Source: Anthracocystis setariae (lineage: Eukaryota; Basidiomycota; Ustilaginomycetes; Ustilaginales; Ustilaginaceae). Taken from it: a stretch of 64,000 nt of DNA. The translations under genes were made by a program, and so were the position numbers. Under the pieces are notes generated by a model. The model saw only the letters and a list, made by a program, of their open reading frames with translations, had not been told where the DNA came from and did not search any database. Shown here piece by piece: positions 8,301 through 15,761 of the stretch. Within the stretch, counting starts at the first letter, position 1; the number at the start of each line of letters is the position of its first letter. Location: positions 434,001 to 498,000 of the forward strand of contig CAKMXJ010000015.1 in assembly GCA_928724745.1 (NCBI GenBank), read 5' to 3'.

Positions 8301-10310
8301 GGGGATGGCCCCGGCCGGGGGCGTCACGGCCTCGTGCTCGCCTTGCCCGGGCAGTGGAAATCGCATAGCGCGAGCCTCGTAGTCGAGGACGGGGCGCGTG
8401 GCCTCGATCCAGTCCAAGCCTAAGATGGCGTCGTAGCTCGATATGCGCGGGGCCACGAAGAAGCGGTGGTGGGAGGCGACAGTGAGGCCCGCCAGCCCCA
8501 CAGCTGCCCTGCAGGTATGAGTGATGGGCTCCGAGGCTGCGTCAAACGTCGCTGTCTTAACCGGAGTGGCCAACCCGTGCAGGTCGATGCCCGCGCCCTC
8601 GAGGAGATCCTTCGCCACGAAGGACGCGGTAGCGCCGCCGTCGATGAGAGCGCGCGCTCGCAGGTGGTCAATGGTGACCCAGCACTCGTAGGCCGGAATG
8701 CTGGGGTGGCGACTCACACGGATGTGGTCGCCCTGAACAGATGGCTCCGCGATGGGTTCCAGTGCGGCGACATGCGTGCGGAGTGGGAACCAATTGGGGT
8801 GAGTCAGTAGTTGAGCCACGGCCGCGCGCGGAGGGAAGAGGGCGTCCTCAAAACCCAGGGGGTCGAGGGTGGGGTCGTAGACCGCTTCGTCGTAGGCATC
8901 CCTTTCGGCCGGGGGGTCGCACTCGGTAGGCGCGTGGTCTGAAGCGGGATCTTCTCCTTCGGGCGGCAGGAGGTAGTTGCCTGTAGTGGGCTCAACCGTA
9001 ATGACATTAGCGCGCAGCGCGCGCTCCTGCGTAGCCTGAGGGCAATCGCGCGCGAGGTGCTTCTCGCCACAGGTGTAGCACAGGTTGTTCTCGCGCCGGT
9101 AGCGGCGTGTGTCCTCCGTGAGCTTCTGCAAAGCCGTGTTGGCGCGGGCCGGAGCATGGAAAGTTGGGCGCGCGGCGGCCGGGGCGGCGGCGGGGCGGGC
9201 GGCGTTCAGCCCACCAGCCGGGGCTACCGTCGGGGTCGTACCGGGCTCCGGTCGGGGGCGCTCATCATTGCGGCCCGTAGCGCGGCCCGGAATGTGGGCG
9301 GTTCCGGCCGAGTCGAGGCCGGTTTCGAGCATCTGCTGCTCGGTGCGTACAGCAGCGTTGATGTACTCCTGCAGGTCGTGGGTCTGCACATGTAGGAGGT
9401 GGCGCCGGAACGTCTCACGGAGTCCCAGCTGGAACGTAGTGAGCAGCTGCTGCTTGTCGGTAGCGTTGGCTCGCGTGGCCAGCGCCTGAAACTCGGCAGC
9501 GAAGCGGCTGACGCTCCCGGTTTGACGCAGCTTCTGCAGCTGCATCCTGGCCGTATGTCCTGGGTGAGGATCGCCGTACGTGCGGCGTAGGGAGCCGCAG
9601 TAGCGCGGCCAGTCGTGGAAGATCGGGTCGTGGGGGCTCGCCTGGCACATGTTGCGCAGGTGGTCGCGAGGCGCGCCACCCACGTGTGCCAGGGCCCAGA
9701 GGACCCGGCGGTTGTCTGTGGCAAAGCGTGCCGGGTTGAGGTCGAAGTGCAGCTCGCACTGCTCAATGTAGGCCTCCAGCTCTTCCCGCTTACCGTCCCA
9801 GTCGGGGGCAGCGATGCGGAGTTCAGGAGCTTTGTCGAGGCTCGCGTCCAGGGGAGCGGTCCACGGCACCAGAGGAGGGACCGGGAGGGAGTACCCGGGC
9901 TGCGGCTCGCGGGCGTGGTGGGGGTCCTGCTCCATCCGGCGGGTGGCTCGCTCGTAGCGCTGCTCGGATGTCTCGCGATCCGTCGCCGGGTTGGGAGCCT
10001 CTCTGGGGGGCTCCGCTTCGGCGGCCCTGGGCGAGCGCTGGGAAGGGGTAGCCGCGGGGGGTGGTTGGCCCCTTTGCTCGCGGCGCAACGCGCGCATCTC
10101 CAGGACCAATTCCTGCAGGACGGCCATTTGCTCCTGGAGCACCGCCATCAGCGGGACAGCGGCCTCCGGGGTGGGCGCGGGAGAGTTGGTGGTGGTCGCG
10201 CTCGCCGAGGAGGGTGCGACGACCATGGGAGGGTCTTCCCCGGCGGAGGACCAGTCGTCCAAGGGGTTTTGGTTGGCGACCTGGCTGCGAGTCACCGGCA
10301 TGGGGAGCAT
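5313..10310 (-). CDS. Gypsy/chromovirus gag-pol polyprotein, intact
   Basis: 1665 aa from the first ATG at 10310 (MLPMPVTRSQ); the frame is also open 51 nt further upstream into the LTR. Domains in order: gag (about 165-310, PDWDGKREELEAYIEQCELHF), CCHC knuckle CYTCGEKHLARDC (~410), aspartic protease ALIDGGATASF (~557, with DGG where DSG/DTG is usual), and RT with YLDDILVF (~890). Next come RNase H TDASDYVVAAVL (~1043), the integrase HHCC zinc finger (~1255), and integrase catalytic residues in SMDHIEG (~1313), VSDRG (~1378) and QTERTNQ (~1418). The C terminus carries a chromodomain (YQVKWAGYDEPTWEP, ~1603-1645). No stop or frameshift is seen, so the element may be autonomous. In chromoviruses the chromodomain steers integration to particular chromatin marks. 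The substrate of this chromodomain is not visible from sequence. Confidence 0.95.
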   Translation of the reverse strand: MLPMPVTRSQVANQNPLDDWSSAGEDPPMVVAPSSASATTTNSPAPTPEAAVPLMAVLQEQMAVLQELVLEMRALRREQRGQPPPAATPSQRSPRAAEAEPPREAPNPATDRETSEQRYERATRRMEQDPHHAREPQPGYSLPVPPLVPWTAPLDASLDKAPELRIAAPDWDGKREELEAYIEQCELHFDLNPARFATDNRRVLWALAHVGGAPRDHLRNMCQASPHDPIFHDWPRYCGSLRRTYGDPHPGHTARMQLQKLRQTGSVSRFAAEFQALATRANATDKQQLLTTFQLGLRETFRRHLLHVQTHDLQEYINAAVRTEQQMLETGLDSAGTAHIPGRATGRNDERPRPEPGTTPTVAPAGGLNAARPAAAPAAARPTFHAPARANTALQKLTEDTRRYRRENNLCYTCGEKHLARDCPQATQERALRANVITVEPTTGNYLLPPEGEDPASDHAPTECDPPAERDAYDEAVYDPTLDPLGFEDALFPPRAAVAQLLTHPNWFPLRTHVAALEPIAEPSVQGDHIRVSRHPSIPAYECWVTIDHLRARALIDGGATASFVAKDLLEGAGIDLHGLATPVKTATFDAASEPITHTCRAAVGLAGLTVASHHRFFVAPRISSYDAILGLDWIEATRPVLDYEARAMRFPLPGQGEHEAVTPPAGAIPSPPFTDNTAEHCVLVQAHADELAAVPSPKDIPAAYQEFAEVFNEANADILPRPRPQDHEINLLPGAKIPHGPLYSLSARELDELKKYIDKMLAIGFIRESQSPAAAPIIFVPKKDGRLRPCVDYRALNSVTIKDKYPIPLIAEHLDCLARARVFTKLDLKGAYNLLRIKEGHEWKTAFRTRYGSFEYMVMPFGLCNAPSTFQRLMNHILHDLLDVSVVVYLDDILVFSRDPAEHDTHVREVLRRLRHNQLYCAADKCEFGVTSVEFLGYRVSPAGISMDPAKVEAVTTWPAPTTIRDIQVFLGFANFYRRFIKHYSRVARPLTDRLKGKASGRISLEPSELAAFETLKRAFTTAPILQHFDPALPTVVETDASDYVVAAVLSQWYPINPATTTAPRPGTHRLHPVAYWSRKMQPAERNYEIHDKELLAIVDSLQAWRHYLHGLHAPFDVLTDHQALQYFQTKRQLNRRQARWGIALAEFAFSITYRPGTEAARPDALSRRSDGHPNLADAQRHGDPANVATLLPPSLFIHPETTGVDPVDFPAPAARRAALLPATALPATPSSAADIAAILSRYHDHPTAGHPGVATTTALVRRHHSWPTLAQDVVTYVATCSACKRAKAPRHKPYGLLLPLGAPDRPFGSISMDHIEGLPRSRVGGTLFDSILVVVDRLTKFVIFIPARQSDTVPDLARMLFTSVFCYFGLPDQIVSDRGRTFIASLWRAVLQQLQVRPALSTAYHPQTDGQTERTNQTLEVFLRLYVNYQQDDWAAWLPHAQLAINNRPAGATGLPSTLPLFGFTPKTLPGSPALAPDGAPPSPASLQMLIAFCQDNIARAARTMASLANRSRTDRSYTGGDQVLLRTRHLRQDRPSKKLSNPLAGPFTVLEAVGQRAYRLDLPAGSRVHPVFHVSLLEPYSAGARPTEHAPQATNLQDDRQDFEVERLLEARTSRRGLEYQVKWAGYDEPTWEPAHHLANSQELVDEFHRSHPGAPTGRRQA

Positions 10311-10348
10311 TGTTTGAGCATGCGGGGTGACGGGTAGGTTGAATGTAA

Positions 10349-10844
10349 TGTTAAGCGCCAAGGGTCTGACAACCTCCTGACTGTGCGGCGTGGCACGCGG
10401 TGCGCGAGGCTTGGGCTTGAAAGCGCGTGGCGGGAGTGGTGGCCACGAGAGTCACCGAGCACGATCCTGAGGTTAACGGTTCTACCGTTGGGTCTGATAT
10501 TCGCTATTACTCAAGGTAACTAAGAATACATTCGACGACCGGACAACAAGGAGGTGGCGCGCGGCTCCCACCTTATAAGGCATCACGCGTGCCACGCGCC
10601 GCGCGCCTCTTCCTGGAAACACGCGGCTCGCGCGCGGCCCCGACTCACGACATATGGGTTGGGCCCCTGTGTCGAACGCTGCGCGGCGCGCCTCCTTCTT
10701 CAGGAAGCGACGCGCGGCGCGCTCCTCCATTCCCAGCATCCCCCGTAGCTCGCCCCTTAATGGTAACACCCCGCGTGGCACGCCCTCTCCCCAGCGCGGC
10801 CGTCGGACAGCACGCTGGCTGAGAGCCTTCGCCCAGCCGTAACA
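10349..10844 (-). repeat. Gypsy LTR, right copy (element 5' LTR)
   Basis: Direct repeat of 2232-2727 at a constant 8117-bp offset, with the same TGTTA...TAACA ends. The palindromic CCTTATAAGG lies at 10571-10580 and would be the TATA box for gag-pol. Confidence 0.95.
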
Positions 10845-10849
10845 GAACT
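10845..10849. other. Target site duplication, right copy (GAACT)
   Basis: Exact match to 2227-2231 on the other side of the gypsy element. Confidence 0.9.
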
Positions 10850-10956
10850 CAGCTTCTTCGCCTTCCCTCTCTTCTCCTTCTTCTCCTTCTTATCCTCCCT
10901 CTCTCTCTCTTCCTTCCTCATCACCACCACCACACTCTTTTCCTCCGCCGTCAACA

Positions 10957-12315
10957 ATGGCGACGTCCAAGAAGCAACGAGAGGCCCAACGCCGGGCCGT
11001 ACTAGCTGCCGCCGCGAGGCGCGCAGCTCAGACGGTGAGCACCACCACGACCGACGTCACCAACACCACCATCAACGCCAACGCCGCCGACACTTCGGTA
11101 CCAACGACTAGTCCATCTGGTCCGGACCCCATGGACGTCGACGATGAGCCCTCTGCTGTCGACAGCACGGCTACACGCAACTCTACACGGCCCTCTGTCG
11201 ATCGCGACACGGCCATCATCACTCTCACTCCTCCCCATCTCTCGCCTGCCTTCCACGGGGAAGTGCAGTTGCTTTCGATCTCGCCATCCGCCACACGTGG
11301 CTCGGACTCGCCGCTGCCCGCCTCAACAGGCGCAGCATCTCCACCGCCTATCCCAGTCCCGCCTTCCTCACCTTCGCCGACGGCCAACCATGGCTCGGTC
11401 TCAACCAGGTCGGCCTCAAGAAACTCCGCTTCCCCTTCGCCCTCTGCCCGGCGTGGCATGGCGCATGAATTTTCCTCGCCGCTCTCTGCTCCGGAGAGTA
11501 CGGCACCCACGACGCCTGCATCCGCTCGACCGAGCACAGGCGGTTTGAGGTTGAGGTCGACGCGCAACGTCGCCTCCCTCGCTTCCACCTCCTCCAACAC
11601 GATCGCCGCTGAGCTCCCCCCGCCCAGCCAGCAATCTCTCTTCCGATGCCCTCAGGACGACGAGGGCAACCTTATCGACGACGACGAAGAGGATACAAGT
11701 GCCTCTCGTCGAAACCCTCCCAGCTTGGCACCCGAGCCCGCTGGTGGATGCGCGCGGTGGCCCCTACCTCCGCATCTTGCTTGGTCCGGGCCGATGGATC
11801 CCGACATCGGCTTGGAAAAGCAACGCAGGTTCGTCGTGCCTGCTGGGGAGGTACGTTGCTCAACCGAGCACTTCCCCAAGCATGGTGACGACCTGCATCC
11901 CGGATTCCGTGTGGCCGAACCGTCCTGCAAGCCCTGCGAGACACGCAGGATCCTTTGCACGTACGGCGCAGGCGTCAACCACACGGGCCGGGATCGCGCA
12001 ACGGACAAGGGTGCCTGCGACGCCTGCATCGTCAGCGGCAGGATTTGTCGAGGGACCGGCTTCAAAGGAAAGCGTACCAGACGAGTGGTACTTGCGAGCG
12101 AGATCCGAGCCGGACTGGAGGAGCTGCGACAAGCAGCGGAAGCCGGCATCAAGGGCGACAGGAACGCGAGGGGCGAGAAGAACAAGCCTCGCCTCTGGAC
12201 TCCGGCCAACATCATTAGGATTGCCGGCACTCTTCGAAAGATGTTCGACGAGCGTGAAGCACTCGTCGGACGTAAGACTGGACGTGGAAACACGGACCAG
12301 GAACATGAAGAGTAG
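10957..12315 (+). CDS. Extra ORF of the copia element, downstream of pol; double CxxC cluster protein
   Basis: 452 aa from ATG at 10957, preceded by a C/T-rich leader. The N terminus is basic (SKKQREAQRR) and is followed by about 200 residues of Ser/Thr/Pro-rich sequence. A cysteine-rich core lies around residues 325-370, with CKPCETRRILC and CDACIVSGRIC. These are two CxxCx5-6C half-sites about 30 residues apart, followed by a basic GFKGKRTRR stretch and a helical, charged C terminus. It lies between copia pol and the polypurine tract of the 3' LTR, where some retroelements carry an additional gene. I do not recognise a named family. Nucleic-acid binding through the cysteine clusters is inference. 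It could instead be a captured host gene. Confidence 0.7.
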   Translation: MATSKKQREAQRRAVLAAAARRAAQTVSTTTTDVTNTTINANAADTSVPTTSPSGPDPMDVDDEPSAVDSTATRNSTRPSVDRDTAIITLTPPHLSPAFHGEVQLLSISPSATRGSDSPLPASTGAASPPPIPVPPSSPSPTANHGSVSTRSASRNSASPSPSARRGMAHEFSSPLSAPESTAPTTPASARPSTGGLRLRSTRNVASLASTSSNTIAAELPPPSQQSLFRCPQDDEGNLIDDDEEDTSASRRNPPSLAPEPAGGCARWPLPPHLAWSGPMDPDIGLEKQRRFVVPAGEVRCSTEHFPKHGDDLHPGFRVAEPSCKPCETRRILCTYGAGVNHTGRDRATDKGACDACIVSGRICRGTGFKGKRTRRVVLASEIRAGLEELRQAAEAGIKGDRNARGEKNKPRLWTPANIIRIAGTLRKMFDEREALVGRKTGRGNTDQEHEE

Positions 12316-12381
12316 CAATCCAATGTAAAAATGTCTTGATCCAAATGTACTTGTCTGTGCCGTGTGATGTGAGTGCTCGAT

Positions 12382-12389
12382 GAGGGGGA
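12382..12389 (+). other. Polypurine tract of the copia element
   Basis: GAGGGGGA immediately precedes the LTR start TGTTGGA at 12391, as expected for the plus-strand primer site. Confidence 0.65.
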
Positions 12390-12453
12390 CTGTTGGATTC
12401 GCCTTACGAATCAGCTTTTCATCTCGCAATCGGGTACATCACATATCGGCACA

Positions 12454-12475
12454 CAACACTCAGTAATGAGTGTTG
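12454..12475. repeat. Palindromic micro-repeat, copy F (LTR)
   Basis: Perfect 9-bp arms CAACACTCA and TGAGTGTTG with a GTAA loop. Confidence 0.75.
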
Positions 12476-12486
12476 CACACGCGACG

Positions 12487-12515
12487 GCGAATGTCGAGAC
12501 ACCGGTCTCAATGTT
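12487..12515. repeat. Palindromic micro-repeat, rearranged copy G (LTR)
   Basis: GAATGTCGAGAC and GTCTCAATGTTC outer halves, with GAGAC (12496-12500) and GTCTC (12505-12509) as an inverted pair. It looks like two right and left halves meeting head to head. Confidence 0.45.
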
Positions 12516-12586
12516 CACCGGGCGGATTTAGACATTTTTCCGTACCCACACGACACCCGGCAGTACTCCCATTGGTCCGTCAACGG

Positions 12587-12616
12587 GTCTCAACATTCGA
12601 TACTAAATGTTGAGAC
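12587..12616. repeat. Palindromic micro-repeat, copy H (LTR), longest arms
   Basis: Perfect 11-bp arms GTCTCAACATT (12587-12597) and AATGTTGAGAC (12606-12616) with an 8-nt loop. This copy shows that the GAGAC tail of the copies in pol belongs to the palindrome. Confidence 0.8.
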
Positions 12617-12828
12617 TGCTCGACGAATCATTAACCTCAACTATGAACCCACACACTCATCGCCCAATGATAGGACCGCATTGGAAGGATGGCAAACCGG
12701 TCTGCCCCGAATGGAACCTTCTGCCCAGCATGGAAGAGGAGAGAAGGACGGGCGGACGAGATCCGAACCAATCATGACTGAGGTACGAGACTCAGTAAGC
12801 GGAATAAAGGCTCACACGATGAGGAGAG

Positions 12829-12846
12829 ACACTCGATAATGAGTGT
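12829..12846. repeat. Palindromic micro-repeat, copy I (LTR)
   Basis: Arms ACACTC and GAGTGT around GATAAT, followed by TG. Confidence 0.6.
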
Positions 12847-12949
12847 TGGGGACACAGAGGGAGGACAGGGTAGTCACTATAGGGAACGCATAGGACGTAT
12901 GGCGAAGATGAAGATACCCTTGCTGTGCGTGTTAGTATCAAGACATATG

Positions 12950-12956
12950 TATATAA
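12950..12956 (+). promoter_or_regulatory. TATA box of the copia LTR
   Basis: TATATAA upstream of AGACTCGGGACC, with the start of the R region expected some 30 nt downstream. In this 3' LTR, transcription would run toward the 3' end of RPT2. Confidence 0.5.
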
Positions 12957-13040
12957 GACTCGGGACCAGAACCCGAGAGAGTGAATAGAATCATCGAATC
13001 ACTACCTTACTTATCGACTTATAAGATCTGACGACTAGCA

Positions 13041-13064
13041 TCAACATCCGATATTGGATGTTGA
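13041..13064. repeat. Palindromic micro-repeat, copy J (LTR)
   Basis: Perfect 9-bp arms TCAACATCC and GGATGTTGA with a 6-nt loop; compensatory changes relative to CAACATTC. Confidence 0.7.
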
Positions 13065-13230
13065 TCTTCCTCGTTCAAATCCTTCGAAGCTTCTAACCGC
13101 TGCGCCCCGTTCAATATCAATATTGTCCTAGCACTACTAAGTCACAGACATCAAACTCTGTGATAGTTCGAGCACGGACTTAACGACTCACGACACTCTC
13201 CCAAGATCGCAACTTAGGAAATAGGATATC

Positions 13231-13245
13231 GGATGTCAAACATCC
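13231..13245. repeat. Palindromic micro-repeat, copy K (LTR end)
   Basis: Arms GGATGT and ACATCC around CAA. The sequence to its right, ending ACCGAGTG, is another half motif. Confidence 0.45.
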
Positions 13246-13275
13246 ATTACCGAGTGCTGTAAGTCGTATCTAACA

Positions 13276-13579
13276 TTGGATAAACTAACGCCGCGATAGC
13301 TACTTCGCATCGATTGACTTTAGAATCTAATATCAACATCACTCCAAACCGACGTAGCCTTTCCACCTACAGCTCCAGCTCCAACCCTTTTACACAACCA
13401 TCAGAGAAAGTGTACCTGAAAGACCGACACTATGCTCGCTCACATTTCGCCGGGCCTCAACTGAAGAATGAAAGCAAACTAACTGATCTGAATTGCGGTA
13501 TAGGGTCACACGAGCACCATTCTGTAGATAAACCTTTCCGCCACGGCAAGCAAGTACACTCTGTCTCCACTGCTCTCGC
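13276..13579. other. Junction between copia LTR and the RPT2 3' end
   Basis: About 300 bp holding the presumed LTR boundary and the 3' untranslated region of RPT2. I see no gene. Confidence 0.5.
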
Positions 13580-14896
13580 CTACAAGTACAAACCTTCCGG
13601 CGTGCCCTCGTTCTTCCTATCAATCACACGCTCACGCGCCGTAGTAAAGTCCTTCTTAGTCACGCGCATCCTCCTCTCTCGCAAAGCCAACAAACCCGCC
13701 TCGGTAACCAACGACTTGATATCCGCCCCGGACAGATCATCCTTCATCGCCACAAATTCCTCGAGATCCACATCCGAGTCGAGATTCATCCTCGACGTGT
13801 GCAACTTGAAGATGTGCATCTTGGTCTTCTGATCCGGCAGAGGGAATTCGATCTTTCGGTCGATACGTCCCGGTCGAATCAGCGCTGGATCCAGCGACTC
13901 GATCTTGTTGGTGGCCATGATGATCTTGACGTCGTGTCGTGTGTCGAACCCGTCGAGCTGGTTGAGCAACTCGAGCAGAGTACGCTGGATTTCTCGTTCT
14001 CCACCCGAGTTCGAGTCGTATCGCTTGGTACCCACCGCGTCGATTTCGTCGATAAACACAATCGAAGGCGCATGCTCGTCGGCTACGCGGAAGAGCTCAC
14101 GCACGAGCTTGGGACCATCACCGAGATACTTTTGAATCAGTTCCGAGCCGACAACTCGCAAGAACGTGGCAGAGGTTTGGTTGGCCACCGCCTTGGCGAG
14201 CAGCGTCTTTCCGGTACCGGGAACACCGTACAGGATGACACCTTTGGGCGGTCGGATACCCATCTCCTCGTACAGCTCGGGATGTGTAAGCGGCAACTCG
14301 ACGGCCTCCTTGATCTCCTGGATTTGAGTCTCGAGACCACCAATATCGGCGTAACTCTCGGACGGCGCCTTGTCGAGCTTCATGACACTGACCATCGGGT
14401 CGGTATCATCGGAAAGCACACCGACGACAGCCATGGCCTTGTGATGAAGCAGAACACTGCAACCTGGTTCGAGCAAGTCCTTATCCACGAAACTCATGAT
14501 GCTGACGTAGTACTCTGGACCGGTGGCACTGCTGACGATGGCGTGCTCGTCATCGATGATCTCCTCCAAAGTTCCGACCGCCATGGGTGAGCCTCTGAGG
14601 TCATCCACCCTTGTTCGCTCCTCGGCATCCTTATCCTCCTGTGGTTTCATGCGTTCCTGATTCTGGACGAATTCCTCCTCGAGCAAAAGGTGGTCCTTGA
14701 TGCGCTCGAGCTTGAGCAACTTCAATCGGCATCGTGTGTTGGGGTAGACGGCTGGGAGCTTGGAGGACGAGTCGGGACCGCGCTTCTTCTTCTTACCGAC
14801 GCGGGTTGGAAGAGGTGGCTCCCATTTCTTCTGCTGATCTTTCTTGTTGTCTTTGCCGCCGCGGCCGGGCGCGCCACCACTGGGAGCTTGACCCAT
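13580..14896 (-). CDS. RPT2: 26S proteasome regulatory ATPase subunit Rpt2 (PSMC1)
   Basis: 438 aa, intronless and full length for the family. It starts MGQ, the N-myristoylation signal typical of Rpt2. The basic N terminus is followed by a coiled-coil/OB region, then the AAA+ domain. Walker A is GVPGTGKT (~222), Walker B is VFIDEID (~280), and the SRH reads [23 protein letters not shown]. The C terminus LYL is the HbYX tail that docks in the 20S alpha-ring pocket and opens the gate. Rpt2 is one of six ATPases of the 19S base, which unfolds ubiquitinated substrates in nucleus and cytoplasm. The stop codon lies about 300 bp from the right edge of the copia LTR. Confidence 0.97.
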   Translation of the reverse strand: MGQAPSGGAPGRGGKDNKKDQQKKWEPPLPTRVGKKKKRGPDSSSKLPAVYPNTRCRLKLLKLERIKDHLLLEEEFVQNQERMKPQEDKDAEERTRVDDLRGSPMAVGTLEEIIDDEHAIVSSATGPEYYVSIMSFVDKDLLEPGCSVLLHHKAMAVVGVLSDDTDPMVSVMKLDKAPSESYADIGGLETQIQEIKEAVELPLTHPELYEEMGIRPPKGVILYGVPGTGKTLLAKAVANQTSATFLRVVGSELIQKYLGDGPKLVRELFRVADEHAPSIVFIDEIDAVGTKRYDSNSGGEREIQRTLLELLNQLDGFDTRHDVKIIMATNKIESLDPALIRPGRIDRKIEFPLPDQKTKMHIFKLHTSRMNLDSDVDLEEFVAMKDDLSGADIKSLVTEAGLLALRERRMRVTKKDFTTARERVIDRKNEGTPEGLYL

Positions 14897-15396
14897 GGTG
14901 GTGTTAGCAGTGTAGCTGGAGTAGGTTGCGGACCGCTTGTGTCAATGAAACCGGCAATGGCTCTGTCCTCAAGACGAAATGTAGGTAGGACCGGATAAGT
15001 CTTGCGTTACAGTGACGTCGAAACGAGAAGAGGTTCAATGAGAATGATTGAGGGGTAGTTGGAGGTGAGGCAAAGATGAGGTGGATGAGGCGTGTTTGAG
15101 CAACACTCGAGCGTCTTTATTCTCAGACCGACTCAGGTGGAGAAAGCAGCGATCGGACGCGCGTCCACTCAACTGTCAGAGTCGGATTAGTGCAATGTGC
15201 GAGCCGTGCGAGAGGCGACAAAATGAGTTGTCAGAATATGTAATCACGACAAATCTGAATTTTTTCCAGGACAGATCGACGCTTTGTGCGTATTGAGCGG
15301 TGGAGACGAGGAAGAAGCGAAGAAGGAAAAAAAAAAACAAAAAAAAAACAAAAAAAAGGTTTGGAATTCAGATTTTGACCACAGCGAGCTGCCGAG

Positions 15397-15435
<39 letters not shown>

Positions 15436-15761
15436 GTTTGGCACGCAGAGAGCAGCAGCGAAAGAAAAAAAAAAAATTGGTGAAAAGGCTTTGGTTGCAG
15501 CAGAGCCATTTTTTTTTTTGAGCTCGTCTGGCCACTCTGACACCGACTTGGTCCTTCTGTTCACCCAACACCTCTGCATCCAATTCTTGTCGTTCCTGTC
15601 TTGACGGATTCCCTACCTTTCCTCTTCTTCTTCTTCTTCAAGACGTTGCTCGTTGGAGGAATATCAGTGCAAGGCGAAGCAACGCAACTCATCACAGCAA
15701 ACACACGCCTTTCTCACCACACTGTTGCTGTCGCACAAGTCGCACTGCGCATCCCGTCACA
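14897..15761. promoter_or_regulatory. Divergent promoter region between RPT2 and NOP58
   Basis: 865 bp without a supported ORF. It contains A-rich tracts at 15328-15358, a CTG repeat at 15401-15432, further poly-A and poly-T tracts, and a C/T-rich stretch just before the NOP58 start. It presumably carries both promoters and leaders. Confidence 0.6.
15401..15432. repeat. (CTG)n microsatellite, about ten units
   Basis: Uninterrupted CTG trinucleotide run in the NOP58 upstream region, between poly-A tracts. Confidence 0.9.

Larger units (their letters stand above)
2232..10844 (-). mobile_element. Complete Ty3/gypsy chromovirus, minus orientation, nested in the copia element
   Basis: The element is 8613 bp, bounded by 496-bp direct LTRs with TGTTA...TAACA ends and flanked by GAACT duplications. 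Gag-pol is on the minus strand (10310 to 5313), so the element's 5' LTR is the right-hand one. The polypurine tract for the 3' LTR is the G-rich run at 2728-2737 read on the minus strand, directly next to the left LTR. A chromodomain at the C terminus of pol marks it as a chromovirus. About 2.6 kb between the pol stop and the 3' LTR carries an ORF on the opposite strand. The two LTRs look identical by eye and gag-pol is uninterrupted, which suggests a recent insertion. Confidence 0.95.
1..13275 (+). mobile_element. Ty1/copia LTR retrotransposon, 5' end outside window, split by a nested gypsy element
   Basis: The copia element comprises 1-2231 plus 10850-13275. Seen in order: the 3' end of pol (RT and RNase H, 1-1824), a spacer, a second ORF in the same orientation (10957-12315), a polypurine tract at 12382-12389 (GAGGGGGA), then a 3' LTR starting TGTTGGA at 12391. 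The 8.6-kb insert at 2232-10844 is a separate gypsy element with its own target duplication. Removing it rejoins the copia sequence, and the reading frame from 2006 stays open across the junction into the second ORF. The 5' LTR, gag, protease and integrase would lie upstream of the window. Assigning the second ORF and LTR to the same element is inference, supported by the shared palindromic motif on both sides of the insertion. The right LTR end is uncertain: TCTAACA at 13275, or possibly ATCAACA at 13338. Confidence 0.75.
12391..13275 (+). repeat. Copia 3' LTR
   Basis: It starts TGTTGGA after a polypurine tract and most likely ends TCTAACA at 13275 (about 885 bp). A TATATAA box at 12950-12956 would start transcription rightward. 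It contains at least five copies of the palindromic motif. The 5' LTR and target duplication are outside the window, so the right boundary is unproven; 13338 is an alternative. Confidence 0.65.

Noticed and set aside
11652..12344. 230-codon minus-strand frame opposite the copia extra ORF
   Set aside because: The plus strand has basic, Ser/Pro and paired cysteine features and the same orientation as pol; the minus frame is a shadow.
155..13245. CRISPR-like reading of the repeated palindromes
   Set aside because: Spacing is irregular over kilobases, copies lie in coding sequence, and the host is a eukaryote.
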